A stretch of 6,502 bases of DNA, taken from the NCBI GenBank assembly GCA_003552565.1, contig PUNB01000146.1, positions 1 through 6,502 of the forward strand, in the 5' to 3' direction. Positions within the stretch are counted from its first letter, which is position 1. Every line of letters starts with the position of its first letter. Positions 1 through 4,884 of this stretch are shown piece after piece. This DNA comes from Lentisphaerota bacterium (GTDB lineage: Bacteria; Verrucomicrobiota; Lentisphaeria; Oligosphaerales; PUNB01). The position numbers were made by a program, and so were the translations under genes. The notes beneath the pieces were generated by a model that did not search any database, was not told where the DNA came from, and was given only the letters and a program-made list of their open reading frames with translations.

Positions 1-108
1 CGCTCCATTTTTTGTGACTTTTTGTGTCATGACCACTTTCGGATTTATTCCCGAGCATGTATTCATAAATACATTGGACAAGTGGTCAGATACATTTTTC
101 GTGGCTAT
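1..108 (+). repeat. Left arm of ~110-bp dispersed inverted repeat
   Basis: This stretch is repeated in inverse orientation at 6348-6457. By hand alignment the copies differ by one substitution (C at 100 against the equivalent of T) and by the length of one T run (6 against 8). Inside it, TGACCACTT (30-38) pairs with AAGTGGTCA (80-88), and ATGTATT (57-63) pairs with AATACAT (68-74), so one strand could fold into a two-tier hairpin. The repeat reaches the first base of the window and may extend further left. It codes for nothing recognisable. It could be a REP- or MITE-like intergenic element; which one cannot be decided here. Confidence 0.9.
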
Positions 109-118
109 AAAAAGACGA

Positions 119-175
119 AGTCTCACATAAGCCCGACCGCCGGTGCAAAGCGCCAGATACCCTGAGGGAGAGACT
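119..175 (+). repeat. 57-bp repeat unit 1 (AGTCTCACATAAG family)
   Basis: First of three units of exactly 57 bp. All share the first 13 bases, AGTCTCACATAAG. This unit ends GAGAGACT, nearly the reverse complement of its start, so the ends form a short terminal inverted repeat. By hand count it matches unit 2 at about 46 of 57 positions with no gaps. It starts 11 bp after the left arm of the long repeat. The same GTCTCACATAAG motif also follows the right arm, so the two repeat types may form one larger module. Confidence 0.75.
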
Positions 176-187
176 TGATGAATGATT

Positions 188-214
188 TCTGGTGTCAGGT
201 TTCGGGTTTCAGGG
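188..214 (+). repeat. GTGTC/GTTTC-rich degenerate tandem repeat
   Basis: A short run built from variants of a seven-base word (GGTGTCA, GGTTTCG, GGTTTCA) lies between 57-bp units 1 and 2. It resembles the TTTCAGGTTTC-type simple repeats that I recall from intergenic regions of several environmental bacteria. A related run, TGGTTTCAGA twice, occurs at 3173-3196. No coding function is suggested. Confidence 0.4.
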
Positions 215-250
215 ATGTCGGCAAAGTTCGGGACAAGGTTAACAACGCGA

Positions 251-307
251 AGTCTCACATAAGCTTGACCGACGGCGCGGTGCGACACATACCCCGAGGG
301 TGAGACT
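251..307 (+). repeat. 57-bp repeat unit 2, with perfect 8-bp terminal inverted repeats
   Basis: The best preserved unit. It starts AGTCTCAC (251-258) and ends GTGAGACT (300-307), a perfect 8-bp inverted repeat. The middle is GC-rich (GACCGACGGCGCGG) and carries the ACATACCCCGAGG block, which is also recognisable in units 1 and 3. The gaps to its neighbours are unequal (75 bp from unit 1, 123 bp to unit 3), so this is not a regular tandem array. Confidence 0.75.
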
Positions 308-310
308 CAA

Positions 311-395
311 CGTACTTTTACACGTACTCGTACACGCTAATCGTCATTATTTCTGACCCCGAAGATTTGAGTGTACGAGTACGTGTACGAGTACG
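311..395 (+). repeat. Long hairpin with 25-bp arms made of tandem 12-mers
   Basis: Left arm 311-335 and right arm 371-395 are reverse complements at 23 of 25 positions, separated by a 35-nt loop. The right arm is two perfect copies of GTGTACGAGTAC plus one G. The mismatches lie at 317-318, one of which would be a G-U pair in RNA. No T-run follows on either side, so it is not an ordinary intrinsic terminator. It resembles the GTACGAGTACGAG-type intergenic repeats that I recall from many environmental genomes. Confidence 0.8.
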
Positions 396-430
396 GTACT
401 CGGATGACTGATAACCGATCACCGAGACGA

Positions 431-487
431 AGTCTCACATAAGTATTGCCCCCGGCGCGATAGACCACATGCCCCAAGGCGGAAACA
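431..487 (+). repeat. 57-bp repeat unit 3 (degenerate right end)
   Basis: It begins with the invariant AGTCTCACATAAG (431-443) and keeps the ACATGCCCCAAGG block. Its right end (GCGGAAACA) has lost the terminal inverted repeat. By hand count it matches unit 2 at about 40 of 57 positions without gaps. The unequal decay suggests that the left 13 bases are the more constrained part of the family. Confidence 0.65.
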
Positions 488-834
488 TCAGAAAACGATA
501 GCGGCCGACCTACCTCCGCCAAGGCTGCGACACAACATATGAAAAAGATTGACGATCAGCACAAAATCGCAAACGATGAATAGTGAAACACTGCCCGACT
601 CTTTTTCCGCCGTTCGTTTTTTTAAGCGCCAGCGAATCACGTGGCTTCAACTGTAACACCACAGCAACACCGCGACTCCGAGTGTTTCACTTTTGAAACA
701 CTTCAGATCACATAAAATATCGCCGTATAAACCGGTAAAAATGATTTATGTGTACATAGAACCTTTCGGTTGTGCGACTTACAATAAAAATAAACCGTTT
801 CAATAAAGGATTCCCAAGACGACCGCCAGGAGTA
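488..834. other. Gene-free region upstream of the pilin
   Basis: No convincing gene is present on either strand. Open frames here lack ribosome binding sites and familiar sequence. The only structure I can support is the TGAAACACT palindrome group at 582-702. The rest is AT-rich with short homopolymer runs. I read it as the upstream control region of the pilin gene, which is inference from position. Confidence 0.5.
582..702. promoter_or_regulatory. TGAAACACT palindromes, possible activator sites
   Basis: AGTGAAACACT at 582-592 is the exact reverse complement of AGTGTTTCACT at 681-691. The second copy is itself half of a perfect dyad at 681-702: AGTGTTTCA, a 4-nt spacer, then TGAAACACT. The dyad is centred about 170 bp, and the single site about 274 bp, before the transcription start predicted from the promoter at 835-850. 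That is a usual distance for enhancer sites of NtrC-type activators such as PilR. The identity of any binding protein is not shown by the sequence. Confidence 0.45.
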
Positions 835-850
835 TGGCATAGCAACTGCT
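835..850 (+). promoter_or_regulatory. Sigma-54-like (-24/-12) promoter for the pilin
   Basis: TGGCATAGCAACTGCT fits the sigma-54 pattern TGGCAYR-N4-YTGCW, with the key GG and GC pairs correctly spaced (836-837 and 848-849). The start of transcription would fall near 861, giving a leader of about 98 nt before the pilin ATG. Many pilA genes, for example in Pseudomonas and Myxococcus, are sigma-54-dependent, so the match makes biological sense. It is one hand-found 16-mer in a 470-bp gap, and chance similarity is possible. Confidence 0.5.
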
Positions 851-860
851 ATATCATAAA

Positions 861-958
861 GTGCCGGCGCGAAAAGGTTCGCGGGGCAAGAAAAAAGTCC
901 TCTGTCCAATCAGGTGATAGGCGGAGGGAAAATTAACTTAAGTTAAGGAGAAAGAACA
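861..958 (+). promoter_or_regulatory. Structured 5' leader of the pilin mRNA
   Basis: The predicted leader folds into two hairpins. The first, 862-888, has CGCGAA (868-873) pairing with TTCGCG (878-883), extended by TGCC with GGCA. The second, 899-927, has an 8-bp stem with two G-U pairs and a 13-nt loop. A 14-bp palindrome (933-946) follows and runs into the Shine-Dalgarno sequence. I compared it by eye with riboswitch classes I know, including cyclic di-GMP types, and found no match. It may act on mRNA stability or translation. Confidence 0.35.
933..950 (+). promoter_or_regulatory. Palindrome overlapping the pilin ribosome binding site
   Basis: TTAACTTAAGTTAA (933-946) is a perfect 14-bp palindrome whose last two bases belong to the strong Shine-Dalgarno AAGGAG (945-950). 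The ATG follows after 8 nt, which fixes the pilin start. The overlap could let a DNA-binding protein or weak RNA pairing affect initiation. That role is inference. Confidence 0.6.
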
Positions 959-1330
959 ATGAGAAAGAAACATTTCACCCTCGTAGAAATCATGATCGTG
1001 GTCGCCATCATCGGATTGCTCGCCGCAATCGCCATCCCGAGCTTTATCCGGGCTCGGGAAAACGCCCAGAGGAATGCCTGCATCAACAATATGCGGCAGA
1101 TTGACAGCGGCGTTCAGCAATATATGATTGAAGAAGGTACTTTCCCAACTGCCGGCGATGTCGAAGCCGGCCATGAGGTAATAGAGTACATTGACGGTAC
1201 CGCTGCGCCAACTTGCCCGGCATCGGATGATGAAGTATATTCGATTGCGGACCAGGAAGAACCCTCGGAACGGGTAGTATGCCCGACTGTTGATACCAAT
1301 GACGACCACGTCCTCCCCGGCGAAGGCTAA
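959..1330 (+). CDS. Type IV pilin-like / type II secretion pseudopilin
   Basis: This encodes a 123-residue prepilin-like protein, probably a subunit of a type IV pilus or of a type II secretion pseudopilus at the inner membrane. The leader is only MRKKH. The mature protein would start F6-T-L-V-E10, with the conserved Glu at mature position 5, followed by the hydrophobic helix (about residues 8-29) and the amphipathic RARENAQRNACINNMRQID stretch. The C-terminal half has a short globular part with C86 and C108, each in a CP pair, which could form a disulfide, and ends HVLPGEG. Most prepilins have Gly before the cleavage site; here it is His5. The RBS AAGGAG lies 8 nt before the ATG. The gene stands alone between a sigma-54-like promoter and a strong terminator, which suggests independent and possibly high expression. 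Pilin against secretion pseudopilin cannot be settled from this sequence. Confidence 0.92.
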   Translation: MRKKHFTLVEIMIVVAIIGLLAAIAIPSFIRARENAQRNACINNMRQIDSGVQQYMIEEGTFPTAGDVEAGHEVIEYIDGTAAPTCPASDDEVYSIADQEEPSERVVCPTVDTNDDHVLPGEG

Positions 1331-1333
1331 GCA

Positions 1334-1360
1334 AAATTTCATGTTTACAACATGAAATTT
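1334..1360 (+). promoter_or_regulatory. AT-rich hairpin directly after the pilin stop
   Basis: AAATTTCATG (1334-1343) and CATGAAATTT (1351-1360) form a perfect 10-bp stem with a 7-nt loop, starting 3 nt after the pilin stop codon. It lacks the GC-rich stem and T-run of a terminator. It may protect the 3' end of the mRNA, but the function is not shown. Confidence 0.6.
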
Positions 1361-1369
1361 CCTATCAAC

Positions 1370-1405
1370 AAACCCGGAATCTGGTTTCAGATTCCGGGTT
1401 TTTTT
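1370..1405 (+). terminator. Intrinsic terminator of the pilin gene
   Basis: AAACCCGGAATCTG (1370-1383) pairs perfectly with CAGATTCCGGGTTT (1388-1401) across a GTTT loop, and a run of seven T (1399-1405) follows. This is a textbook Rho-independent terminator. It separates the pilin from the membrane protein gene downstream. Confidence 0.93.
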
Positions 1406-1526
1406 GTTAAATCGCACTGAAGAATAATTTTCACAACGTCAGCCGGGAGTGGACAATTGCGATTTGAGCAGCCATCCGGCAAGTTGATGATGATCCTGCT
1501 TTGTTAAATTCACGAGGACAAATAAA

Positions 1527-2375
1527 GTGTTAAACAAGTCCAGGATGCTAATTTCCCGCACCAGACTCGCCGCTTTAACAATAAGCTTAGGAACTGCTTA
1601 TTTAGCGGTCATGCTTGTCCTGACCTATCTGATTGACTTTCTGGGAATAAACCTTTTCGGTGTCAAAGACTGGTTAAACCGAATCGGCTATGAAGAACCT
1701 GTGCTGTTCTGGCTGCATTTCTTTTCCGAAGGGTCAATAACTGAAATCCTGCAATGGCTATGCCTTGCCGTTGCCTTCCTGGTTTTGACCTTGTTTACAC
1801 GGCAAAAACACCGCGTTAATCCCCGACCTCCCTGGATATGGATAATTTTTTCTATCGCCATTCTCCTGATGTTTCTTGAGGACAGTATAAATTTACGTCA
1901 TGAACTATCGGATATAATCGGCAATCTGCTGGCGGTTAACACCAACACCATTGAATGGCGACGAAGCTTCACTCGTTCGCTGGTCGAAATTGCATTCTAT
2001 GCCTTGCTCGGCTTTATGATGATAACGCCGTTCTTCTTTATTCTGCGGGGCCGAGCATACGAATTACGAGGAAAAATATATCTGAGCGCCGGCTATTGCA
2101 TTTACGCGATCGCTTCAATTGGTTCTGTAACCCGTAACTGGAATGACTGGTACGCGCGAGCGGGAACCAGATTAATCGAATTCATTGCCGGCAGCCAGGA
2201 ATTGGAATGGTCCGGGGAATCAATGATTTATTTCAGCGATCCGCTGGGATTCTGGTTTATGGACTTTGTCGTCGAAGAATCACTTGAACTGCTCGGTGCC
2301 AGTTTACTGCTGGCGGCAATCATAATACTGACCGCCGGCAATAAAACAAAACTCGATTCCGGGAAACACCATTAA
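1527..2375 (+). CDS. Multi-pass membrane protein of unknown function
   Basis: This encodes 282 residues with about six hydrophobic segments, near 14-37, 72-90, 103-119, 153-173, 186-201 and 254-270. I do not recognise a named family. Charged residues at segment ends stand out: E118-D119 followed by R124-H125-E126 after segment 3, and E250-E251...E254 at the start of the last one. I recall a similar layout (a D/E pair, then HE, and a late EE..E motif) in unnamed bacterial membrane proteins, which hints at a shared fold but gives no reaction. The start is GTG at 1527, preceded by AGGA at 1515-1518 with an 8-nt gap; the next in-frame ATG (1545) has no properly spaced RBS. The tail is short and polar (NKTKLDSGKHH). 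The gene follows the pilin terminator, so it is probably transcribed separately. A weak TTGATG/TAAATT pair just upstream might be its promoter. Confidence 0.85.
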   Translation: MLNKSRMLISRTRLAALTISLGTAYLAVMLVLTYLIDFLGINLFGVKDWLNRIGYEEPVLFWLHFFSEGSITEILQWLCLAVAFLVLTLFTRQKHRVNPRPPWIWIIFSIAILLMFLEDSINLRHELSDIIGNLLAVNTNTIEWRRSFTRSLVEIAFYALLGFMMITPFFFILRGRAYELRGKIYLSAGYCIYAIASIGSVTRNWNDWYARAGTRLIEFIAGSQELEWSGESMIYFSDPLGFWFMDFVVEESLELLGASLLLAAIIILTAGNKTKLDSGKHH

Positions 2376-2392
2376 AACGGAGCACAGACTCC

Positions 2393-2428
2393 ATGAGAAA
2401 AAGATATTTCACTCCCCTCCGTCGATGA
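2393..2428 (+). pseudogene. Possible remnant of a prepilin N-terminus
   Basis: A 12-codon reading frame (MRKRYFTPLRR, stop) starts 17 nt after the membrane protein gene, with CGGAG placed 10 nt before the ATG. Its first seven codons mirror the pilin at 959 (MRKKHFT), and ATGATC, which follows in the pilin, recurs here at 2425-2430 in another register. This would fit a pseudopilin start broken by small indels. The match is short and could be chance, so confidence is low. Confidence 0.25.
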
Positions 2429-2510
2429 TCATATCCTGCCGATAAACGATGAAGAATAACCTGACGCTTAAAGTTGTAGCTGCTTACAAGCTAAATAGCT
2501 CGATAAATGT

Positions 2511-2527
2511 ATTGCTTCAGAAGCAAT
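2511..2527. repeat. 17-bp palindrome ATTGCTTC-A-GAAGCAAT
   Basis: Perfect 8-bp arms around a single central A. There is no T-run on either side that would make it a terminator. It could be a protein-binding dyad or part of the adjoining intergenic repeat. Confidence 0.5.
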
Positions 2528-2539
2528 CCCCAATCCATT

Positions 2540-2630
2540 CTTCTTGTCTCCCCTTCGTGATCTTTGCGATCTTCTGTTCAAATGCCTTGTTCTCCCATCA
2601 GTGTTACCATCAGTGTCCATCTGTGGTTAA
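2540..2630 (-). repeat. Dispersed intergenic repeat (ACCACAGATGGACACTGATGG type)
   Basis: Read on the minus strand, the segment starts ACCACAGATGGACACTGATGG-like, repeats ACACTGATGG once more at a 13-bp step, and continues into GAACAGAAGATCGCAAAGATCACGAAG-like sequence. I recall very similar strings, with words such as CACAGATG and GCAAAGA, scattered between genes in many environmental bacteria. No protein is suggested on either strand. The boundaries given are approximate. Confidence 0.55.
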
Positions 2631-2685
2631 AAATGTCCCCTGTTACTTTTTCGCTATATTTTTCCCGGCACTCAATCCCCCCCTC

Positions 2686-3120
2686 TCAAATAACAAAGTC
2701 CGGAGGGCGGATATTTTCCATTTCTTTCTGCCGCAGATCTTCAAGGGTGGTTGAAGCAAGTGTTTTTCGCAGGGAATTATTGGCTTCCTCCCAGACCGTT
2801 CTGGCGGCGCAGCCGGGCAGCCGGTCACAGTTTTCCTTCTCCAGACAGTCAATTATCGTCAGTTTGCCATCCAGTGCCTCGACAATTTCCAGCACCGTCA
2901 GTTTGCGCGGATCAACCGCCATTTGATACCCCCCGCGCCGTCCCCGGAAACTGCGGATCAACCCGTTGGTCCGCAAAGGTATTAACAGCTGGTCAATATA
3001 GGCTTCTGAGACTCCCTGTTTGTCAGCTATGGCACGAGCCATGATCGGCTCGCTCTCGCCGTCTATGGATATCTGCAGGATCGCCCTCAGACCGTAACGT
3101 ATTTTGGTGGATAATTTCAT
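2686..3120 (-). CDS. Rrf2-family transcription regulator with IscR-like cysteine triad
   Basis: This encodes 144 residues of a dimeric winged-helix regulator. The N-terminus MKLSTKIRYGLRAILQI is typical of Rrf2. The recognition helix lies around 36-54 (GVSEAYIDQLLIPLRTNGL) and the wing is RGRRGGY at 59-65. C92, C98 and C104 have the same spacing and numbering as the Fe-S ligands of E. coli IscR, so the protein probably binds an iron-sulfur cluster and senses iron, oxygen or nitric oxide stress. E. coli IscR also uses His107; here that position is Arg and there is no His nearby, so the fourth ligand must differ. The ATG follows AAGG by 10 nt. No isc or suf gene is next to it, so the target genes are unknown. 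It lies 220 bp downstream of rsmA on the same strand and probably has its own promoter. Confidence 0.9.
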   Translation of the reverse strand: MKLSTKIRYGLRAILQISIDGESEPIMARAIADKQGVSEAYIDQLLIPLRTNGLIRSFRGRRGGYQMAVDPRKLTVLEIVEALDGKLTIIDCLEKENCDRLPGCAARTVWEEANNSLRKTLASTTLEDLRQKEMENIRPPDFVI

Positions 3121-3134
3121 GGCGGCAATACCTT

Positions 3135-3157
3135 ATTTTGTGACTCTTTATCAAAAT
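3135..3157. promoter_or_regulatory. Inverted repeat upstream of the Rrf2 gene, possible operator
   Basis: ATTTTG (3135-3140) and CAAAAT (3152-3157) form an inverted repeat with an 11-bp spacer, ending 15 bp from the regulator's ATG. Rrf2 proteins bind dyads of about this length, and many control their own genes, so autoregulation is a fair guess. The half-sites are short and AT-rich, so chance is possible. I could not pick out a convincing -35/-10 pair here. Confidence 0.3.
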
Positions 3158-3172
3158 GAATGGGTAACAGCT

Positions 3173-3196
3173 TGGTTTCAGATTTCTGGTTTCAGA
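3173..3196. repeat. Short tandem TGGTTTCAGA repeat
   Basis: TGGTTTCAGA occurs at 3173-3182 and again at 3187-3196, a 14-bp step. It belongs to the same GTTTC-rich class as the stretch at 188-214. Further on in this gap, CTTAACCG recurs at 3285-3292 and 3312-3319 within loosely similar 16-mers. I see no gene and no clear terminator for rsmA in 3121-3340. Confidence 0.45.
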
Positions 3197-3340
3197 CTGC
3201 CTGGACTTTCACTAAACTCTTTTTTTCTTAGTCCCCTCCTTTTCCGCGGACTTGCGCTTTTCCCTGCCACTTTTACCCGATCCGCTTAACCGCCACTCTT
3301 GCTCGGATACACTTAACCGACAAAAATGCCAAAGTGTTAA

Positions 3341-4189
3341 TCATGATGAATTTTTCGTTGAAATCTCCTTCGCCAGATCCAGAAAATCATGAGGGCTTAA
3401 TTCCTCCGCTCGCGCGGATGGCGAAACGCCTATACGGCTCAATGCTTCCGCGGCGGCGGCGGCCGATTCGACGAAGGTCGGCGCCAGCAGTTTGGCCAGT
3501 TGTTTGCGCCGCTGAGAAAAAGAACAACGTATCAAGGCGAAAACGTAATTCGTTCCTTCGATATCATCAGGCTTCTCCAGCAAAGGCGCGTAACGCAGCC
3601 GCACACAGGCGGAGGCCACCTCGGGAGGCGGATAAAAAACTTCCGGCGGCACCCGGCGACGCAGCTCGGTCTGATAAAGCAGACTGAGCGCCGCGGTCAG
3701 TCCACCGTATTGCTTGGTTGAAGGCGCGGCGACCAGACGCTCCGCCAGTTCTTTCTGGATCAGCAGGTCCATGGATCGAGGCGGATTCTTCAAGCGAAGC
3801 ATGCGCATTATCCAGGGCGTGGTGATGGCGTACGGCAGATTAGCTAGACAGCGATAATCCTGAACGCCCAGCAAAGAAACATAATCAAGATTACAAGCAT
3901 CGCCTTGCACCAGCCGCAGACTGGGGTTGTCAGCGAATTTCCGCCGCAGCCAGCCGCACAGGCGACGGTCCATCTCCACAGCGGTCACCATACATCCGGC
4001 CGCCAGCAATCCTTCCGTAAGCTCCCCGGTGCCGGGACCGATCTCCAGTACTCTTTCACCTCTTCGCGGTTCGAAGTCACGCAGAATAGCCCGGCGCAGG
4101 TTGTCATCGACCAGAAAATTCTGCCCCATCCGGCGGCTCGGCTTGACCTCCAAATGATCAAGTAAAGAGAGTAATTCCCGTTTATTCAT
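3341..4189 (-). CDS. rsmA: 16S rRNA dimethyladenosine transferase RsmA (KsgA)
   Basis: RsmA transfers methyl groups from S-adenosylmethionine to two adjacent adenosines, A1518 and A1519 in E. coli numbering, near the 3' end of 16S rRNA, late in small-subunit assembly. The protein has 282 residues, close to the usual length. Visible motifs are GQNFL (22-26), the SAM-binding EIGPGTG (49-55), acidic E72 in the next strand, D97, the catalytic NLPY (117-120), QKELAERLVA with KQYG (145-162), FYPPPEV (185-191) and FSQRRKQL (224-231). The C-terminal small domain is present (RAEELSPHDFL at 260-270). Its ATG overlaps the rsmI stop in ATGA (4186-4189), so translation is probably coupled. It is the last gene of the minus-strand cluster, followed by 220 bp without a clear terminator. 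Confidence 0.97.
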   Translation of the reverse strand: MNKRELLSLLDHLEVKPSRRMGQNFLVDDNLRRAILRDFEPRRGERVLEIGPGTGELTEGLLAAGCMVTAVEMDRRLCGWLRRKFADNPSLRLVQGDACNLDYVSLLGVQDYRCLANLPYAITTPWIMRMLRLKNPPRSMDLLIQKELAERLVAAPSTKQYGGLTAALSLLYQTELRRRVPPEVFYPPPEVASACVRLRYAPLLEKPDDIEGTNYVFALIRCSFSQRRKQLAKLLAPTFVESAAAAAEALSRIGVSPSARAEELSPHDFLDLAKEISTKNSS

Positions 4190-4884
4190 CGACTGATGAT
4201 CACCGTAAACTCACCTCTGCATTTCCGCCCGGCATAGTCGGCGGCCAACAGCTCGGCATTGGAACGCTGGATCTGCTCGTGTATCTTAGTGGCTTCGCGG
4301 ATCAGGCACAGACGGGTTTGCGGACCGATAATATCACTGATTTCCTGCAGCAGACGCGGAATCCGATGCGGGCCTTCAAATAAAACACTGGTATAATTCG
4401 ACAGCGGCAGCTCCTCAAGAAAACGTTTCCTTTTCCCGGCTTTAACAGGCGGATAACCAGCGAAACAGAATTTATCCACCGGCACGCCGGCCGCCGCGAC
4501 AGCGAAAGTCAGTGCCGAGGCTCCCGGCACAATTGTCGGCTCAATACCGTGTTCAACGGCGGTGCGGACAATCAAGAATCCGGGATCTGAAACGGCCGGC
4601 ATGCCGGCATCTGAAAGAACGGCTATTTTACGTCCATTCTCGACTTGCGCAATCAAAGAAGCCGTTTTCTGATGTTCATTATGAGCGTGGTAAGAAGTTG
4701 CGGCAGTGTTTATATCATAGTGCTGAAGCAGGCGGCGGGCTCGCCGGGTATCTTCGGCGGCGACCAGATCAGCATCCCGAAGAGTGCGGACGGCGCGGTA
4801 AGTAATGTCTTCAAGATTGCCTATCGGCGTGGCCACCAGAGCCAGCCAGCCGGAGTCCGAAGACATTGTTTTCTTTTGGTTCAA
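4186..4884 (-). CDS. rsmI: 16S rRNA 2'-O-methyltransferase RsmI
   Basis: RsmI methylates the 2'-oxygen of C1402 in 16S rRNA, in the decoding centre, using S-adenosylmethionine. The family signature is complete: VATPIGNLEDIT (17-28), AAEDTR (42-47), HAHNE (66-70), SDAGMPAVSDPG (91-102), VPGASA (119-124), FEGPHRI (169-175), REATK (196-200) and the final RGEFTVII. The chain has 232 residues and stops just after the catalytic fold; E. coli RsmI is about 286 and has an extra C-terminal domain, missing here. I chose the TTG start at 4884 because GGAG lies 8 nt upstream and the TTG overlaps the prfA stop (TTGA). The in-frame ATG at 4866 is the alternative, but its upstream sequence is a poor RBS. 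Confidence 0.96.
   Translation of the reverse strand: MNQKKTMSSDSGWLALVATPIGNLEDITYRAVRTLRDADLVAAEDTRRARRLLQHYDINTAATSYHAHNEHQKTASLIAQVENGRKIAVLSDAGMPAVSDPGFLIVRTAVEHGIEPTIVPGASALTFAVAAAGVPVDKFCFAGYPPVKAGKRKRFLEELPLSNYTSVLFEGPHRIPRLLQEISDIIGPQTRLCLIREATKIHEQIQRSNAELLAADYAGRKCRGEFTVIISR

Larger units (their letters stand above)
2376..2685. other. Convergent intergenic region with repeats
   Basis: The gap lies between two genes that converge. It contains a possible prepilin-start remnant (2393-2428), a 17-bp near-palindrome (2511-2527) and a dispersed repeat (about 2540-2630). I see no clear Rho-independent terminator for either flanking gene. The long open frame across it on the plus strand runs through the repeat and has no family features, so I do not count it as a gene. 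Confidence 0.6.

Noticed and set aside
119..487. CRISPR array
   Set aside because: The repeats are 57 bp and only 70-80 percent identical, the gaps are 75 and 123 bp, and no cas genes are present.
119..487. Integron attC sites
   Set aside because: The ends read AGTCTCAC/GTGAGACT, not the GTTRRRY/RYYYAAC core sites, and no gene cassettes lie between the units.
337..522. Minus-strand 61-residue open frame
   Set aside because: It runs across the hairpin and a 57-bp repeat unit, has low-complexity YSYTYSYT sequence from the 12-mer repeats, and lacks family features.
703..909. Minus-strand 68-residue open frame upstream of the pilin
   Set aside because: It has no ribosome binding site and overlaps the predicted promoter and leader. 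It resembles no known protein.
861..930. Cyclic di-GMP or other known riboswitch before the pilin
   Set aside because: The conserved cores that I know for these classes are absent by eye; only generic hairpins remain.
938..1417. Minus-strand 159-residue open frame opposite the pilin
   Set aside because: It is antisense to a clear pilin gene and to its terminator, and its composition shows no domain or motif.
2511..2527. Terminator for the membrane protein gene
   Set aside because: The palindrome has a one-base loop and no T-run, and lies 135 bp after the stop codon.
2449..2754. Plus-strand 101-residue open frame
   Set aside because: It spans the dispersed repeat and the end of the Rrf2 gene, with no RBS and no recognisable motif.
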